From positions 2,852,001-2,916,000 of the forward strand of contig NC_089443.1 in NCBI RefSeq assembly GCF_026210795.1: 64,000 bases of DNA. The letters run 5' to 3'. The DNA comes from Rhizophagus irregularis. Its lineage: Eukaryota > Glomeromycota > Glomeromycetes > Glomerales > Glomeraceae. Numbering within the stretch: the stretch's first letter is position 1; each line of letters opens with the position of its first letter. Under the pieces are notes generated by a model that had not been told where the DNA came from, made no database searches, and worked only from the letters and a program-made list of their open reading frames with translations. The position numbers and the translations under genes are program-made. Positions 46,183 to 61,086 of the stretch are shown piece after piece.

Positions 46183-49100
46183 ATGCACAAAACGGATTCA
46201 GGTTTTTATGTTATCGATGTCCTACCGTTACATAATAGCAGCAAACGTCCGTTTCATCTTGAGAAAAGAATGAAATCCAAGAAATCCTTTTCCTCATACG
46301 GACATGAAAAGCTGCTTCAATATGGTCCGTATGATGCTCAAATTAAAAGGGAGGCTATCCTTGAACAAAGGCGTCTTAAGTTGGCTCGTCAGTACTTGCA
46401 TGTAAAGGATGTCCTTATTAAACAGCATCAACGTGCTCTTCGTGATTCTTCCGCCAAGCGATCTCATATTCAGCAAACTTTACGACTCGCCGAGAAGAAT
46501 AGAAATACTATTTTGCAACGATTGGTAGAACAATGTGCTCAGGAAGTTGCTAGATGCAAAGAAGTTGCGCGTCAACAACAACTTAAGAATCAAGAAGAAA
46601 TTGATAGACGTCGTGCTAATTTGGAACGTCGACAAAAAGCTACTGCTGCTCGTCGTGCTAAACTCCTCACTGTACCAAAATCTCGCATTTTTTCTAACGA
46701 GATGGCTATTCCGCCCACTCGTGAGGAAGCTGCTGTTATTATTCAAAACCATTGGCGTTATAGACAACTTTCCAAAGCTATTAAAACTTACCGTAGTTTT
46801 GGAATTTCAGTTCATGTTACTGAAAACTTGTCTTTTCAAGATACTGTAAGATTGTTACAAAAACCAGCAGTTATTCAAGCAACTGGTAAATTGTTACAAA
46901 AAGCACGAAAAGTCTCCCCTCTGACATGTGGTGCAAACAAGTATAAGAATCTTTCTAGGGTGTTTTTAAGTGCTTATATGATCGTGTCACATACCAACGA
47001 AATTCTTGCTGATATCGGTCATTATGAAAGGGTAAGCAAATTCGTGATTTCTCGATTTATGTTTATTATTATTATGGTATAAGTGAGAGTGTGAAGGTAA
47101 AATTAAATGGATAGTTAATTACATCTTGAGATAATGGATAAAATAGGTAGAATTTTAGACAATCGCTTATAACTTATTTGAATTCTTTTTTATTAATATA
47201 CTTATCAATTTTCTATTTCTTTTTTCTTTCCTATTATCATTCACAATTCATGGATTTTGGTTTCATTTCGTAGAAGCTTTTTACTTCCGCGAAGGTCATG
47301 CTGAGAGAACTTGAACAATGGTTCAATGAGTTTAGCAACGATGAACCAAATAAAATTCATATTAACCACCTCCTCAGCTTTCTTTCTGCATGGGACACTT
47401 ATTATAAAGATTTTGATAATTGGAAATCTAAAGATAGCGAAGAACTCGCTAGTAACCTCATTGCGCATTACGCAGAGCTTGAGAAATTGTGGAATACAGT
47501 TAAAACACAGGCTAACGCAGAGACTGAGTGGAGAATGAATATTGTGCAACAACAAGAAGTGATTAGAAGCAAAATTAGAAACTTGGGCGGTGATGAAGCA
47601 ATTTCCAAGTTGGAAAGAAGTTTGAGAAGATTAAAAGAAAAACTTCCAAATGAAAGTGGCGATGAAACTGATACGTCAGATTCGGTCGCTGGTGTTAATA
47701 ATGAACGAGAAGCTGAAGAAATCAAGGAACAAGAATCAAGTACTCCTCCACGACAGAAATTTGTTCCTTCACCTTTGGTCACTAAAGTTTCTAATTTAAC
47801 ACAGAATTCATCTCAATCAATGCCCAAATCTTCATCTTATTTTGCGTTTTCTCCTAGTACTAGTCCTCTAGGTTCACCGTCAGAACCTTCAACAAATTCA
47901 GATCTCCATCGCATTATGCAAAGTTTGGGACATGACGGTGTTGGATTAACTAATGAGCAACTTGCGCATGAAATTATTATTGACCCAGAATTTGAGTTGC
48001 AACCCCCTAAGAGGACTGAATTAGAAGAACGGGTTAGATCTATGGCTACTAAAGCGTTCTTCGATTCAGCTAGAGCAGATTTTGAAAAAGGAAAATATGA
48101 TGTTTGGATTCCTAATCTTCTCAGCGATATTAAACAGGTATGTTTTATGATGTTTATTAACTTTTATTTTTATCTAGTAGTTTTATTATTATTTTTTTTA
48201 AAAAAAAATAGCGACTTGTTGATTTGGTTCCTCCAACTTCTCCATTACAATCGTCCATTAATGAAATTCTTGACATTGATTTGATCAAACAACAAACCAA
48301 AGTTGGTGTATATAATATACGTAATTGTATTGTATATATTACTAATACTATGTTACAAATTTGCGCGCCTGTTCGGGATGAACAAATTCAGGAGCTTAAA
48401 GGTTTGAAGGATCTTGCAGAGATTTTTAAACGATTATTGGAAATCTTGGATCAAATGAGGCTTGACCTTGCTAATTATCGCGTTAAGGCATTTAGATCTT
48501 ATTTAAAAGAGCATGCAGTTGATTATGAAAGACGTAAATTTGATCAGGCGTTAAAATCTAATCGTTTGAGCCTTGATCGAGCTAAAGCTTGGTTGACTCC
48601 AACCATTGATTCATTATTACGTACAGTCGCAGAACGAAATCCTGAGAACGTTTATCTCCCACAACATAAACATAATCATGGTATTAAATTTGATCAAGTA
48701 TATAACGAAGCACTTGTCTCCTTTATTTTTCAACAATCAATTATCGATAAAAATAGTTGTCCTGAAACCTTTTTGCTTGATGTTGAAAGACTTTGGAATT
48801 TCCAAAATGAAGGACAAGCTATTACTATCGTGGCTGCCTTATTAATGCTTACCAAAAACGTAGCTAGCAGTCAGGCTAATTTTTCATTCGATGATGATAA
48901 TCTTCCTAAATTAAAAGATACTCTTTTCGTTTTATTGTTGGATGGCGACACTACTATTGATAATTTAACTGCCGAGATTTTAAATTATCTTCCATCATCT
49001 CTTTCTCCTGAAACTCAATCTCTTGTAAAATCAATGGTTTCTAAAACACTTTCCCAATCGGATAAAGTTTTTTCACTCTTATCACGTCGAATTCAAAGCG

Positions 49101-49369
49101 TTGTCAAGCAACATCTTCAGACAGGTCAATTCCCTAAAAAGGAAACTTTGGCTCAGTATGGCGTACTCACTGTTGCTAGGGAATTGGAACAGCTTAGCAA
49201 AAAGATTTGTGTTCTAGGTAGATATAATCGTGAAGTTTATGCTAGTTGGTATGATACTGTAATTAAGGAATATTTGAATGAAACCAGAGAAGCAAATAAA
49301 AAGAAGAGACAAGCAACAAAAAGAAAATTGAATATGAAAATTGTTGGTGAAAAGCGAAAAGATCAATAG
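46183..49369 (+). CDS. IQ-motif / Tcp11 (Sok1-like) protein
   Basis: Three exons, 46183-47031, 47274-48137 and 48212-49369, join in frame to 956 aa. The N-terminal third is a basic coiled coil (EQRRLKLARQ, RRANLERRQKATAARRAK) followed by one IQ calmodulin-binding motif, EEAAVIIQNHWRYRQL, residues 181-196. The C-terminal ~500 residues match the Tcp11 domain: SDIKQRLVDLVPPTSPLQ, then EILDIDLIKQQ and QMRLDLANYRVKAFR. The yeast Tcp11 member Sok1 suppresses loss of protein kinase A, and animal Tcp11 acts with cAMP signalling in sperm, so a cAMP/PKA-linked role is likely but not shown. A Ser/Pro-rich linker lies near residues 430-500. Convergent with adenylosuccinate synthetase. Confidence 0.88.
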
Positions 49370-49703
49370 ATCAATTTATTTTAAAGAATATAACTTTTTT
49401 TTTTTAACGCATTATGTAATGAACTTAAAAGCTTGAATATTTATTGTTTATTTTAGCATCCTTTATTTTATTATTAAGTTCATTTAGATTTATATAAATT
49501 ATTTAGATTCAATATGCTAAAAAACATTAGTTATATATCGTTAAACTGACAAATAAATTAATTTTATTGGAAAATTTTTACTTTAATAAAAAAGAGTTAT
49601 TTTCCATTAAATTAAACTGATATTACGGTACTGATCCATTATTACAATAACTATTATACAATCTTTCTCTATATAATAATTTATTTATTTGTACATGACA
49701 CCA
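49370..49703. other. Convergent 3' intergenic region
   Basis: 334 bp between the two stop codons; AT-rich, expected to hold both transcript ends. No gene. Confidence 0.5.
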
Positions 49704-51761
<2,058 letters not shown>

Positions 51762-52052
51762 TATGATACTTTATTGTGTGAGAAGCGAAACAACTTGCAA
51801 ACAACTAAGCAAATAATGGTAAACCATAAGTACAATGGCAATGCATTATTTTGATTGGTAGTTTGATGTTCGAAAATTTATCCGCTAAATTTTGATCTCG
51901 ATTTACATAATCAAAAATCATTTTTTTATCTTGATGATCCCATTGGCTAATAAGCAACTTTAATAATGTGGTTTACAATGGTATATTTGTCAATAATAAT
52001 AATAATTTGAATTTTTTATATTTCTTATGCGTAATAAATTATATTCCAAAAT
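51762..52052. promoter_or_regulatory. Gap between threonine dehydratase and adenylosuccinate synthetase
   Basis: 291 bp that must contain the terminator of the upstream gene and the promoter of the downstream gene (minus strand). A CCAAT box lies on the minus strand (plus-strand ATTGG at 51857-51861 and 51943-51947), a common fungal promoter element. Nothing further can be assigned. Confidence 0.35.
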
Positions 52053-54325
52053 TTATATCAAAAATTGTTTATAAACAGGATTATCAGTTTCCTCAACAGC
52101 ATGGTATCCTAAACTATTCTTAAATTTTTCAAAAGCCTCAAAATCCTGAGGAGGAACTTGAATCCCGACCAACACCTTGCCTATATCTACAAAATAGTAC
52201 AGATTTATGTAAATAATTAATTTCCAAGTAATGTGGAAAGGTTGGAAATAATTCGTACCCGATCCATGATTACGATAATGAAACAGTGAAATATTCCAAT
52301 CTATTCTAAGTCCAAGTAAGAATTTTTGAAGTGCTCCAGGTCTTTCGGGGAATTCTATAAAACGGTTACATTATTTTAATTGGTATTTATGGAATCACGT
52401 GAATGCTCAAATGACATACCAAATCTATATAATTGTTCGTTTTCCACTTTACTCCTTCCCCCAACTAAGTATCTAGCATGACATTTAGCCATTTCGTTAT
52501 CACTAATATCTTGCCCATACATTCCATTATCTTTCAGATTCTGTAAAATTTCGGGAAGCTCTTGTTCACGATTATCAACCATGAATGACGTATAAATCCA
52601 CGCTTTTTCTGAATCAGAGTATCTTTAGATAACACATATTTGTTAATAAAAGTTATCAACCATGTCAAAAACATCACAAATACCCATGTTATTTTACCTA
52701 TAGGAAAATTCTGTTATTTGACGTGGATGAATTTGATTATATAGTTTAACGAAACTATTTTAATATAAAATATGTTGGTGAAATTTTGCTAATCGATTAA
52801 ATAAAGTCAAGTATTTAAAGTAATTCACACCTTCCAGGACGTTCCGGTATAATAACAGATACTAAAACTTCACGCTGCTCTCCAAGATCAGCTCGCTCAG
52901 CTACAAATCTCAAACGATCAAAGTTCATATTTGCTCCTGATGTGATGGCTATAAAGGTATGACCTTTAATATTATTTTCAGCGACATATTTTTTAATGCC
53001 CGCTGCTCCAAGTGCACCAGCAGGTTCCACAATAGATCGAGTATCTAAATCGAGCCGTAAAAGATTTCATTATTAGATTCAATTTTGTAATTTTTGATCG
53101 AAAATATGAAAACAAATTTTCTATTTTTCATGCCTTCAAAAATGTCCTTGATGGCAGCACAGATTTCATCGGTAGATACCATAATCATTTCATCCACCAC
53201 CTCGCTACACACTCTAAAAGTTTCTTCTCCCACTATTTTAACAGCAGCTCCGTCGGCAAATAAACCTACTTCTTCAAGAGTGACGCGTTTTTTTTCTTTT
53301 AATGACAAAGTCATTGCATTAGCGTCATAAGTTTCAACTCCAATAATTTTGATCTTGGGGCATAGTCTTTTAATATAACTGCCAATACCAGCTATGAGAC
53401 CGCCACCACCAACGCATGCGAAAATCGCATCAATATCATGCACATTATGTTGGCGGATGATCTCCATCGCAACTGTTCCTTGGCCAGCTATAACATATGG
53501 ATCATCGTATGGAGGGATATTAGTAAGTTGCTCTATTTCGGCGAGTCGAGCACATTCTTGCTTAGCTTCATCAAAGTCATTTCCGTATAAAACGACTTTA
53601 GATCCAAGTCTTTTAACATTACGCCATTTAATAGCTGGAGTTGCGCTGGCATCTCCGATCAAAAATAGTTGTGATTACGCATAGTCGAAAAATAGTTACG
53701 TTAGATCATATCTATAAATGCAAATAAAATGATATGAAATGATGATTGAAAAATTGCATACAGTGGCATTACAATAGTGGATGGAAGTCCAAGATGTTTT
53801 GCGGACATTGCAACACCTTGCGCATGATTTCCTTAAAAGAAATACCAAATGTCAATTTAGTGCTCTCAATTTACACAACAACTTGTACTAAAGTTTTAAA
53901 CTTTAAATCAATAAATATATTATTATATTATATATGATTATTAACTCCAGCATCAAAAACTAACCAGCAGAACATGCTATTACACCTCTCTTCCTTTCCT
54001 CTTCACTCAAATGAGCTATCTTGTTATAAGCGCCTCTAATTTTGAAGGAAAACACCTCTTGTAAGTCTTCCCTTTTTAAGTACACATTATTTTGTGTTTT
54101 CAAAGAAAGATTTACAGCATGTTGCAAAGGGGTTTCTTTAACTATTTCATAAACTCTTGAGGTAAGAATCAATCGAAGATAATCAGGATTCGGTAAATTA
54201 GGAACTTGATTTGATAAGTGAGGAGAAGGCGATTCTGTATCAGTTTCTATAAGCGCTTTTCCACTTGGGAGTGGATAAGAAACATTATTTGTTTCGTCAT
54301 TATTTTGAGGATCGTTTTTAACCAT
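52053..54325 (-). CDS. ILV1: Threonine dehydratase (threonine ammonia-lyase)
   Basis: Eight exons on the minus strand: 54325-53965, 53831-53762, 53645-53134, 53044-52831, 52754-52698, 52622-52420, 52354-52259 and 52186-52053. They join in frame to 548 aa. It is the PLP enzyme that turns threonine into 2-oxobutanoate, the first step to isoleucine. The PLP lysine is Lys95 in [10 protein letters not shown]; the substrate/PLP loops [10 protein letters not shown] and the Gly-rich [10 protein letters not shown] are intact. The C-terminal regulatory part has two ACT-like repeats, each with a PERPG motif (residues ~330 and ~450), the site of isoleucine feedback. The intron after exon 3 has a GC instead of GT donor (GAAG|GCATGA); only this choice gives [13 protein letters not shown] in frame. 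Mitochondrial targeting would be expected, but the N-terminus is acidic and not a clear presequence. Confidence 0.96.
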
Positions 54326-54525
54326 ATTCGAGAAAATTTTTTTTTTGATATAATATTTCCGATCTAGATATCTATAAACCCGGAAAATGATAAACCCGGC
54401 AAATTTTTACAGCCCCGTACACTAAATATGATCACATGATAGTAAAATTTTTTAAAAAAATGAATTATACTTTTACACTTTCTTTTGATTAACCCTTTCC
54501 AATTTTTCTTCTTTAGTTAAATAAT
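54326..54525. promoter_or_regulatory. Divergent promoter region threonine dehydratase / zinc transporter
   Basis: About 200 bp between the threonine dehydratase start and the first possible ATG of the zinc transporter, so regulatory DNA is probably shared. A ATCACATGAT palindrome-like word lies near 54430. No site assignment is possible. Confidence 0.4.
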
Positions 54526-56944
54526 ATGCAATTAAATAATATACCAGATCCAAAAGCTGTAAAACGTAAAGGTATAATAAATATAGGTAAAATAAACGTT
54601 AGAACGTCGTCTAAGTAAGTCATTTCAACTAGCTTTAATCTGGCTATGAAGACATTGTATTGATCGTTGTTTCATTTTATACGATCCACTTCGGTAATTT
54701 TCAATATGAATTACCGTATGTCCTTTCGTAAGTCAAGGGTCTAACTTTATTTTTTCCTTTTAATAATTTTAATTCCTCAAATCTAAAGTATACCCATACA
54801 CCTACTTACTTTCCTCATTATTTCCAAGTTTATACATGCTTTATCGACATTCATAGCTCGTGAATGGGTTCTACTACACGGTGCCCCTGCTTCGATTGTA
54901 ACGTTTGGAGTTTTAGGAGGAGCTGGTCTTTTTTTGTTGGTTTGGCAAAAAACTCTAAGTAGCCATAGAGCATTAATGGGAAAGAAAGTGCGGTTGATTT
55001 ATTAGAAAAATTTTATTTAATTAGTTTTTGATATTTATTAAAATATAATTTTATTATTTCAGTGGCTAAAAGTTGCGTTATATGCTTTAATATATACGGC
55101 ACAGATTTATTTCTGGTTCGCAGGATTATCACGTATAAGATCAACAAGGTAAGATATTCTTTATTTTTATGTTTTATGTTTTATATTGACCAATAATGTG
55201 AATTGATTAACTGACAAAAAATTTTGATAGAACTTTAATATTAACCCAATTTTCAGATATATGGAGCATGTCATTAATAAGATATCTTTTAGGAAACTAT
55301 TCATCATCAGATACTACATTTATAGTAATATCATTTGGTTATTTGTTTTTGATTTAGTATAATTGAGAAGTTAAATTAACGTTTATATTGATTATTCAGA
55401 CCAGGGGAGCATATTATGCGATTTTGACTTTGGTCTTATCGTTTTTTGTAGATTTGATATATGTCTTAAGTATATAATTTCAAAAAATTACTTCTGTGAT
55501 ATTCGCAATTTTTAAGCAGTTGATTTTCATTTCATTAGGTCCACGTTCAAAACCTCCGATATCTTTACCACAATACATGGAAACAATTAATGACGTCAGT
55601 TCTTTTGATAATCATACACTTAGTAATTTGATTATTGGGTATATTTTTATACAATGTTCAATCGGTTTATCAGGTTATAAGCGAACATTAGGAAAAAAAT
55701 TAGCAATTGATGTGGGTGGAAATCGACGATTGCTTGCTATTTCTGTTCCTCTTGGAGCGTTAATGATTTCGCCTTTGGCTTTTGTTCAATATATTATGGT
55801 ATGAATATCATAATTCTGTTTGAAATTTTATGCAAATATTTCTAATTAATTTTAATTATAGTATTCTACGAGTTACATAGGGAATATTAAAAATACGATT
55901 GTAATGTATGGAGGGTTGGGGATTGGTCTAATCATATTTGACTATTTTGTTGGTCACTTTATAAGTATACAAGCTTCTACTCTTTCTCATACTACAACAG
56001 GTTGGCCAATTTCAATTGGAAGCGCTATTTTATTGAGCATATTTTTATTTTATGGAGAATTTTCGATGCTGGACCTTGTATTAGCCGGTATTATGTTTTC
56101 AGGAATTTACTATTTGATAAGTTCTGATTCACAATTCGCAAATGAGATACATTTTCCATCACCCGGGATTGGTAGTAGAGCTTTCGAGCTCCCGCTTCAC
56201 TGCAGTGTAAATCCTGCAATTAATACAATAAAAGGACTCGGAATCTTGAAAAATATTAGTTTATACATGAGAATTATTTTGGGCAATCATGATTCGCGAC
56301 AAATTTTTTATTTTTTATTATTAAATTTAAGTTATATGTTTGTACAAATGATTTATGGAATTTGGACTAATAGTTTGGGTTTGATTTCGGATGGTAAGGC
56401 GGTGGTACGTTAAAGAAAGTAGATCTTGTTCAATAGTTCTCATTGAAAATAATTTAACAAATTTCTTAACGCTTCTTTTCTTCCTCTTTAAAAAATTGCT
56501 CCATTATTTTTTAGCTATTCATATGTTTTTCGACTGTTTGGCACTAGCAGTTGGACTTTTTGCCGCCATTATGAGCAAATGGCCAGAGAATAACAAGTTT
56601 ACATATGGGTAAATATACAAATTTATTTCACTTGATTATACCGGAAGATTTATTTTTATTTTTTATTTAGATATGGAAGAATTGAGACTCTTTCGGGGTT
56701 TGCAAATGGAATATTCCTTGTTTTGATTTCTATATTCATTATGTTCGAGGCTATCGGTCGTTTGATTGATCCTCCCGAAATGAATACTGATAGGTTATTA
56801 TTAGTAAGCTTTTTAGGGCTTGTTGTTAACTTGGTGGGAATTTTAGTGTTTAATCATGGTCATCATCATCATGGACATTCTCATGGACATTCTCATCATA
56901 AGGATGACAGTAAACTCCATGGACAACAACAACAACAACAACAA

Positions 56945-56980
<36 letters not shown>

Positions 56981-57666
56981 GATGTTGATAATGCGAATAT
57001 GGAAGGTTTGTTATAATTTATTATTATTTTATTTATACGATTTATTTATTTATGAATTACGTAACTTTTGTTTCTTTGTTTAGGTATTTACTTACATGTA
57101 TTGGCTGATACGCTTGGTTCAATTGGAGTGATAATTTCAACTTTGCTTATTAATCAATTTGGTTGGACCGGATTTGATCCCTTGGCTTCGATATTTATTG
57201 CTGTATTAATTTTTATGAGTGTTGTGCCATTGATTAAACATTCGGCTGCAGTGTTAATGCTTTCAATAAATGATAATCTTGAGTATCACATAACTGAAGG
57301 TTTACATGAGGTAATATTATTAATATTTATATATAAGGAAAAAATTAAAATTATTTAATTGCTATGTAAAAACGAATTTAGGTATTACATGTCGATGGAA
57401 TCGCATCTTATACGATGCCACGATTTTGGCCTAACGATGGTGAACGTTTAATAGGGAGTATACATATTCAAATTAACGATCAGGTTAAGGAACAATTTAT
57501 TATTAGTGAAGTTACGCGAATTTTAAAATCTCATATAACGGGATTAGAAGAATTAACAATACAAGTAGAAAAAAAGCGAGGGTTTAATAGATGTTTATGT
57601 AATCTTAAAAATAACAATATTAATGATTCAATTGTTATTAGTAATAATAAAAGAAAAAGTTATTAA
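54526..57666 (+). CDS. MSC2: ZnT5/Msc2-like zinc transporter (cation diffusion facilitator)
   Basis: Exons 54829-54987, 55063-55148, 55231-55324, 55400-55469, 55539-55798, 55862-56393, 56515-56608, 56671-57005, 57084-57310 and 57382-57666 join in frame to 713 residues; at least one more N-terminal exon is needed. The protein has the long hydrophobic N-terminal half specific to ZnT5/Msc2 (with KLAIDVGGNRRL and TQFSDIWSMSL) and then the CDF core: SRQIFYFLLLNLSYMF, NSLGLISDAIHMFFDC (zinc-site His/Asp), YGYGRIE, a His-rich loop, LHVLADTLGSIGVI (second His/Asp pair), PLIKHSA and a cytosolic C-terminal domain. Family members load zinc into the ER/Golgi lumen, usually as a heterodimer. The His loop is expanded to a long Gln/His run by CAA and CAT triplet repeats (56928-56982). 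Start uncertain: ATG at 54526 (first possible) or 54711. Confidence 0.92.
56928..56982 (+). repeat. CAA/CAT triplet repeat in coding sequence
   Basis: (CAA)n followed by (CAT)n encodes a Gln run then about twelve His in the zinc-loading loop. Such tracts are prone to length change, which would alter the loop. Confidence 0.9.
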
Positions 57667-57856
57667 TGAACTGTAATTTAATATTAATAAATTTTTCAAA
57701 CCTTTATTTAAAAAAATTTTTTTTTTTTGAAATATATTTATATTTCTTTTTCTTCATATAATAATTAAGATTAACTACTAAAATAAATGTAAAGCAATAA
57801 TATTCACTGTAGAAGTCTGCCAAGATATCTCAAATTAATAATCACTACCTTCTCAA

Positions 57857-59949
57857 TTACACTTCTCCATTCTTAAGATCTCTCATGTAGAGATCAACGG
57901 CCATCAAGTCATCCTTCCCCCCTGCTGCGCACAAATACTTGGATAATATTTCCCTATCTACAAGGGGGAGAACATCACATAATTTATTCAATGCAGTTTC
58001 ATCTGCAACAACAGAGTTGGAATAGGACAAAGAAGGTATATTCTTTTCTTCAATAGTTGTAATAAATGATGTGGATGTTGAAGTAGATGATCCCAAACTA
58101 AAACGAGAGGTGACAGCTTGAAAACTTAACCTACGTTGACGTGGTTTAATTGGTGTTGCAGTTTTTGAAATTTTATTAGATGAAGTAGGTGAAGTTGGTG
58201 AATTAATAGAAGGATCATTCATTACAGCTGGAGGCATAAATAATGATGGTCTACTAGATTTGCTAAAGCTATTATGTCGACTTAAATTAGATATGTTAAG
58301 AAAGTTTGATGTTTTTGTTCTAGGTGATAAAGGAGGCGACATTGGACGGCCTCTTAGTGAACTAGCTTGAATTGCCAAATCTAAAGAATTTCGAGAAGTA
58401 CCAGATTTACTAGAATTTATAGAACCCAAATTTGTGAATGAAGTATCTACAGAACTTTCTGTAACTATACGCGAAATAGTGGACAAAGATGGTTGACTAC
58501 TAGTACTTTTGGCTAAAGCAGGATTAGAATATATTTTATTAATGGCAGAACTTGTCAAAGTAGAAGAGGTCTTGCGGAATCCTATTTGGTAATCTGTCAA
58601 AATTTGAAATAAAGTAAATAAAGTTAGATATCACAAAATTAATTAAACTTTAAAAAATGTATTCATACTTTTGACAATTATTGGTGGTTCTCTTCCGATG
58701 TTTATAAGGATCCATTTTTGTAAGCCAGTAGTTTCTTGTTTTAATGAGTCTAATTTCACAGCTATTCAGAAAATATTTTATTATAAAAGTATAACTCATG
58801 TTCAACTGTCAATATTAAAAAAAAAAATATTTTTGTTATTACCATATATATTAGTTCTTTGCGCCCGATTCATTATTTGTTTGATATCATCTGAAATCAA
58901 TGCTTCAGGCGCAACGCGTTTCTTTCTAAATTTTACGCTAAGTTCTTCTGAAACAGGAGGAGAGTCGGAAATATCAACGAAATTTTTAGCCGGGTAATTT
59001 TCAACAGGCAAACTTTCTTGGGAAGAGTGGTTTTCTGTATTTGATTCAAGAAGTTCCTCTAAATGATAAGAGCTTTCTGGAAGAGGCTGCTGGGAATTCA
59101 TTAATTCTTTAAGCCGGTTTATCGGATCAAGTAAGCTCTCTTTTCGACCTTTACTTTGTTCGAATGTATCTTCTTCGTGTATAATACTTTCCGGGTTTTC
59201 TGAAATTTTTAATCCACTAATTCCTTCAATAGTTGTTTTATTTATGAATTCATGAACCGATGTCATATTTTCGGAATCACTATTAGTCTGATTTTCCTCC
59301 TCTGATTCAGAAATTGACTCAGGAATATAGCTGAGTTTTAATGATGACGAAATTTTAGATGAAGAGGCGGATTCCTCAAAAGGAATAACCGGAATTGTTG
59401 AAGTCTCATTAATAGGAGAATTAAGTAAAGATAATAGACTAACATCATGATCCGATACATTGCCCATCGGAACCGAATTAGTTAATGATTCAACTTTGGT
59501 AATTATATCATTATTTCCAGGAAAGTTATGTTTTTCAAAATTTATGTTTAACGAGGGTGATTGTGGAGTTCCCGAGTTTTGAATTAAATCTGAAGTGTGT
59601 AAAAGGGTGTTAAAATATCAAAGAAAAAATATGAAATGAGAAACATTTCAATTAAAATTATATAAAAGAATTAGCATTTGTTCGTTATTTGCTAATTTTG
59701 GTAGGATGCAACTTTCTATTGTCCTTCACCTTGAGTTGCTAAAATAAAAAGAACAGCTATAATCAAGATAATTTGATCATGCGTATTGTCTTTTAAGCTT
59801 TAAAGCTCTGAATGGAACTCGTCAAATGCCTTTCCTACTTGTCTTGACTGCCAATAAACTGGGATCTATATAAAAAGTTTATTCTAGAACTATAAGATCT
59901 AATATCCATCAATATGCAAATTTTTTATTTATAACGTACCTTTGTCCAT
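57857..59949 (-). CDS. Ser-rich protein of unknown function with CUE-like C-terminus
   Basis: Proposed exons on the minus strand: 59949-59940, 59865-59839, (59738-59730, optional 9 nt), 59589-58843, 58761-58669 and 58593-57857, all in frame, 540 aa with the microexon. I do not recognise the family. Most of the chain is Ser/Thr/Glu-rich and probably disordered; it has an acidic N-terminal half (EESASSSKISSS, SESEEENQTNSDSE) and a Ser/Pro/Arg-rich part (RGRPMSPPLSPRTK, NSPTSPTSSNK) with possible proline-directed phosphosites. A short conserved-looking piece, ETTGLQKWILINIGREPPII, spans exon 4. The last ~45 residues (LNKLCDVLPLVDREILSKYL, AAGGKDDLMAVDLYMRDLK) look helical and resemble a CUE-type ubiquitin-binding fold, which is a guess. 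Convergent with the zinc transporter and divergent to CSN8. Confidence 0.75.
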
Positions 59950-60142
59950 ATTTGTCTTTACGAATTATAACCATGTAGTTTGTATTTTTAAATTTTTCGT
60001 CCTGTGAAACATCAGTATTGCAGTATTGCAGTATTGCGTGATCTTGCATAAGCTTCAGTGACATTTGACTATTTGACTATTAGTCTATTACTGTCACGTC
60101 TCAGAAACGTAGTCTTCAAATAGAATTAGCACTGAATTAGCT
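59950..60142. promoter_or_regulatory. Shared 193-bp divergent promoter
   Basis: Separates the start codons of the Ser-rich protein gene (minus) and CSN8 (plus). Contains three CAGTATTG repeats (60013-60037) and a TGACTATT pair (60066-60081). Co-regulation is possible given the short distance. Confidence 0.45.
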
Positions 60143-61086
60143 ATGGATACTATCAAAGCACATATAGAAAGTCATGAATATGCAGCGCTTGTTAATTTCT
60201 GCGAGGATTTAGAATTACAAGTATTTTGATTCTTTTTTAGTCCGCGTTAAATTTATTTCGTAAAGTACTTTATTTTTAAACGTATTTGTATATTAGCTTG
60301 CTCTAACACCAAACACAAACATAACTCCAGAAGATTTTTACGGTCCCTTTTTACTTGGTTATTTGTTAGAACAAGATCTGTAAGTAAACTTTATCTAATG
60401 GTATTTTTAGAATATATTAATCAAATTTAATTATAGTCCTTCCGCCCGTTTTCTTTGGAAGCGATTGCCTGACTCCATCAAAAGTTCTTCCAAAGAATTA
60501 CGTGCTATTTGGGATGTCGGTGCGGCGCTATGGCAAAGAGAATATGAAAATGTGTACGAGCTTATAGGTTCAAAAACATGGAGCCCTATTATCGCGCCCT
60601 TGATGGAGCAATTGGCTGGTATTTGTGTTAGTTATATTTACTGTTTGAAGTTATAAAGTTTACCTAATAATCTATATCGCTTCTCTTATAGATAATTTAC
60701 GAGAACGTATGCTTAATCTCTTATCAGAGGCGTATTCTTCTATTGTGATTGATGACGTAGTCAAATATCTTGGTTTGCCACGTGAAAAAGTATTAACGAG
60801 TAAGAATTTTGGAAAATAAGATTTGCTTGAGCTAATTCGATATTATTTATATTCAAATTATCATTTCTTTTAGTTTTGGAAGAACGAGGATGGGAAATTG
60901 ATCTATCTTCAAATACGTTACAACCAAAGAAAACTGGTAAGATTAGGAATTTATTATTTTACAACCAATTTAATAAAATTCTCAAAAGTCAAAAAACTTT
61001 TTTTAGTACAAGAAATTCAACAATCTACATCCCTTGCGAATTTCTCTCAGCTCACCGATTTAGTCATTCACTTGGAAAAATCTTAA
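60143..61086 (+). CDS. CSN8: COP9 signalosome subunit 8
   Basis: Six exons, 60143-60220, 60297-60379, 60437-60618, 60692-60799, 60874-60936 and 61007-61086, join in frame to 197 aa (human CSN8 is ~209). The most telling segment is ARFLWKRLPDSIKSSSKEL followed by AIWDVGAALWQREY, then EAYSSIVIDDVVKYLGLP (winged-helix part of the PCI domain) and a final helix LTDLVIHLEK. CSN8 is the smallest PCI subunit of the signalosome, which removes Nedd8 from cullins and so tunes cullin-RING ligases. Many yeasts lack CSN8, so its presence marks a fungus with a fuller signalosome. Start is the first ATG; exon phases are all consistent. Confidence 0.95.

Noticed and set aside
53094-53684. Plus-strand frames opposite threonine dehydratase
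   Set aside because: Antisense shadows of exon 3.
56856-57083. Ile/Asn-rich frame over the CAA/CAT repeat
   Set aside because: Alternative-frame reading of the triplet repeat inside the zinc transporter exon.
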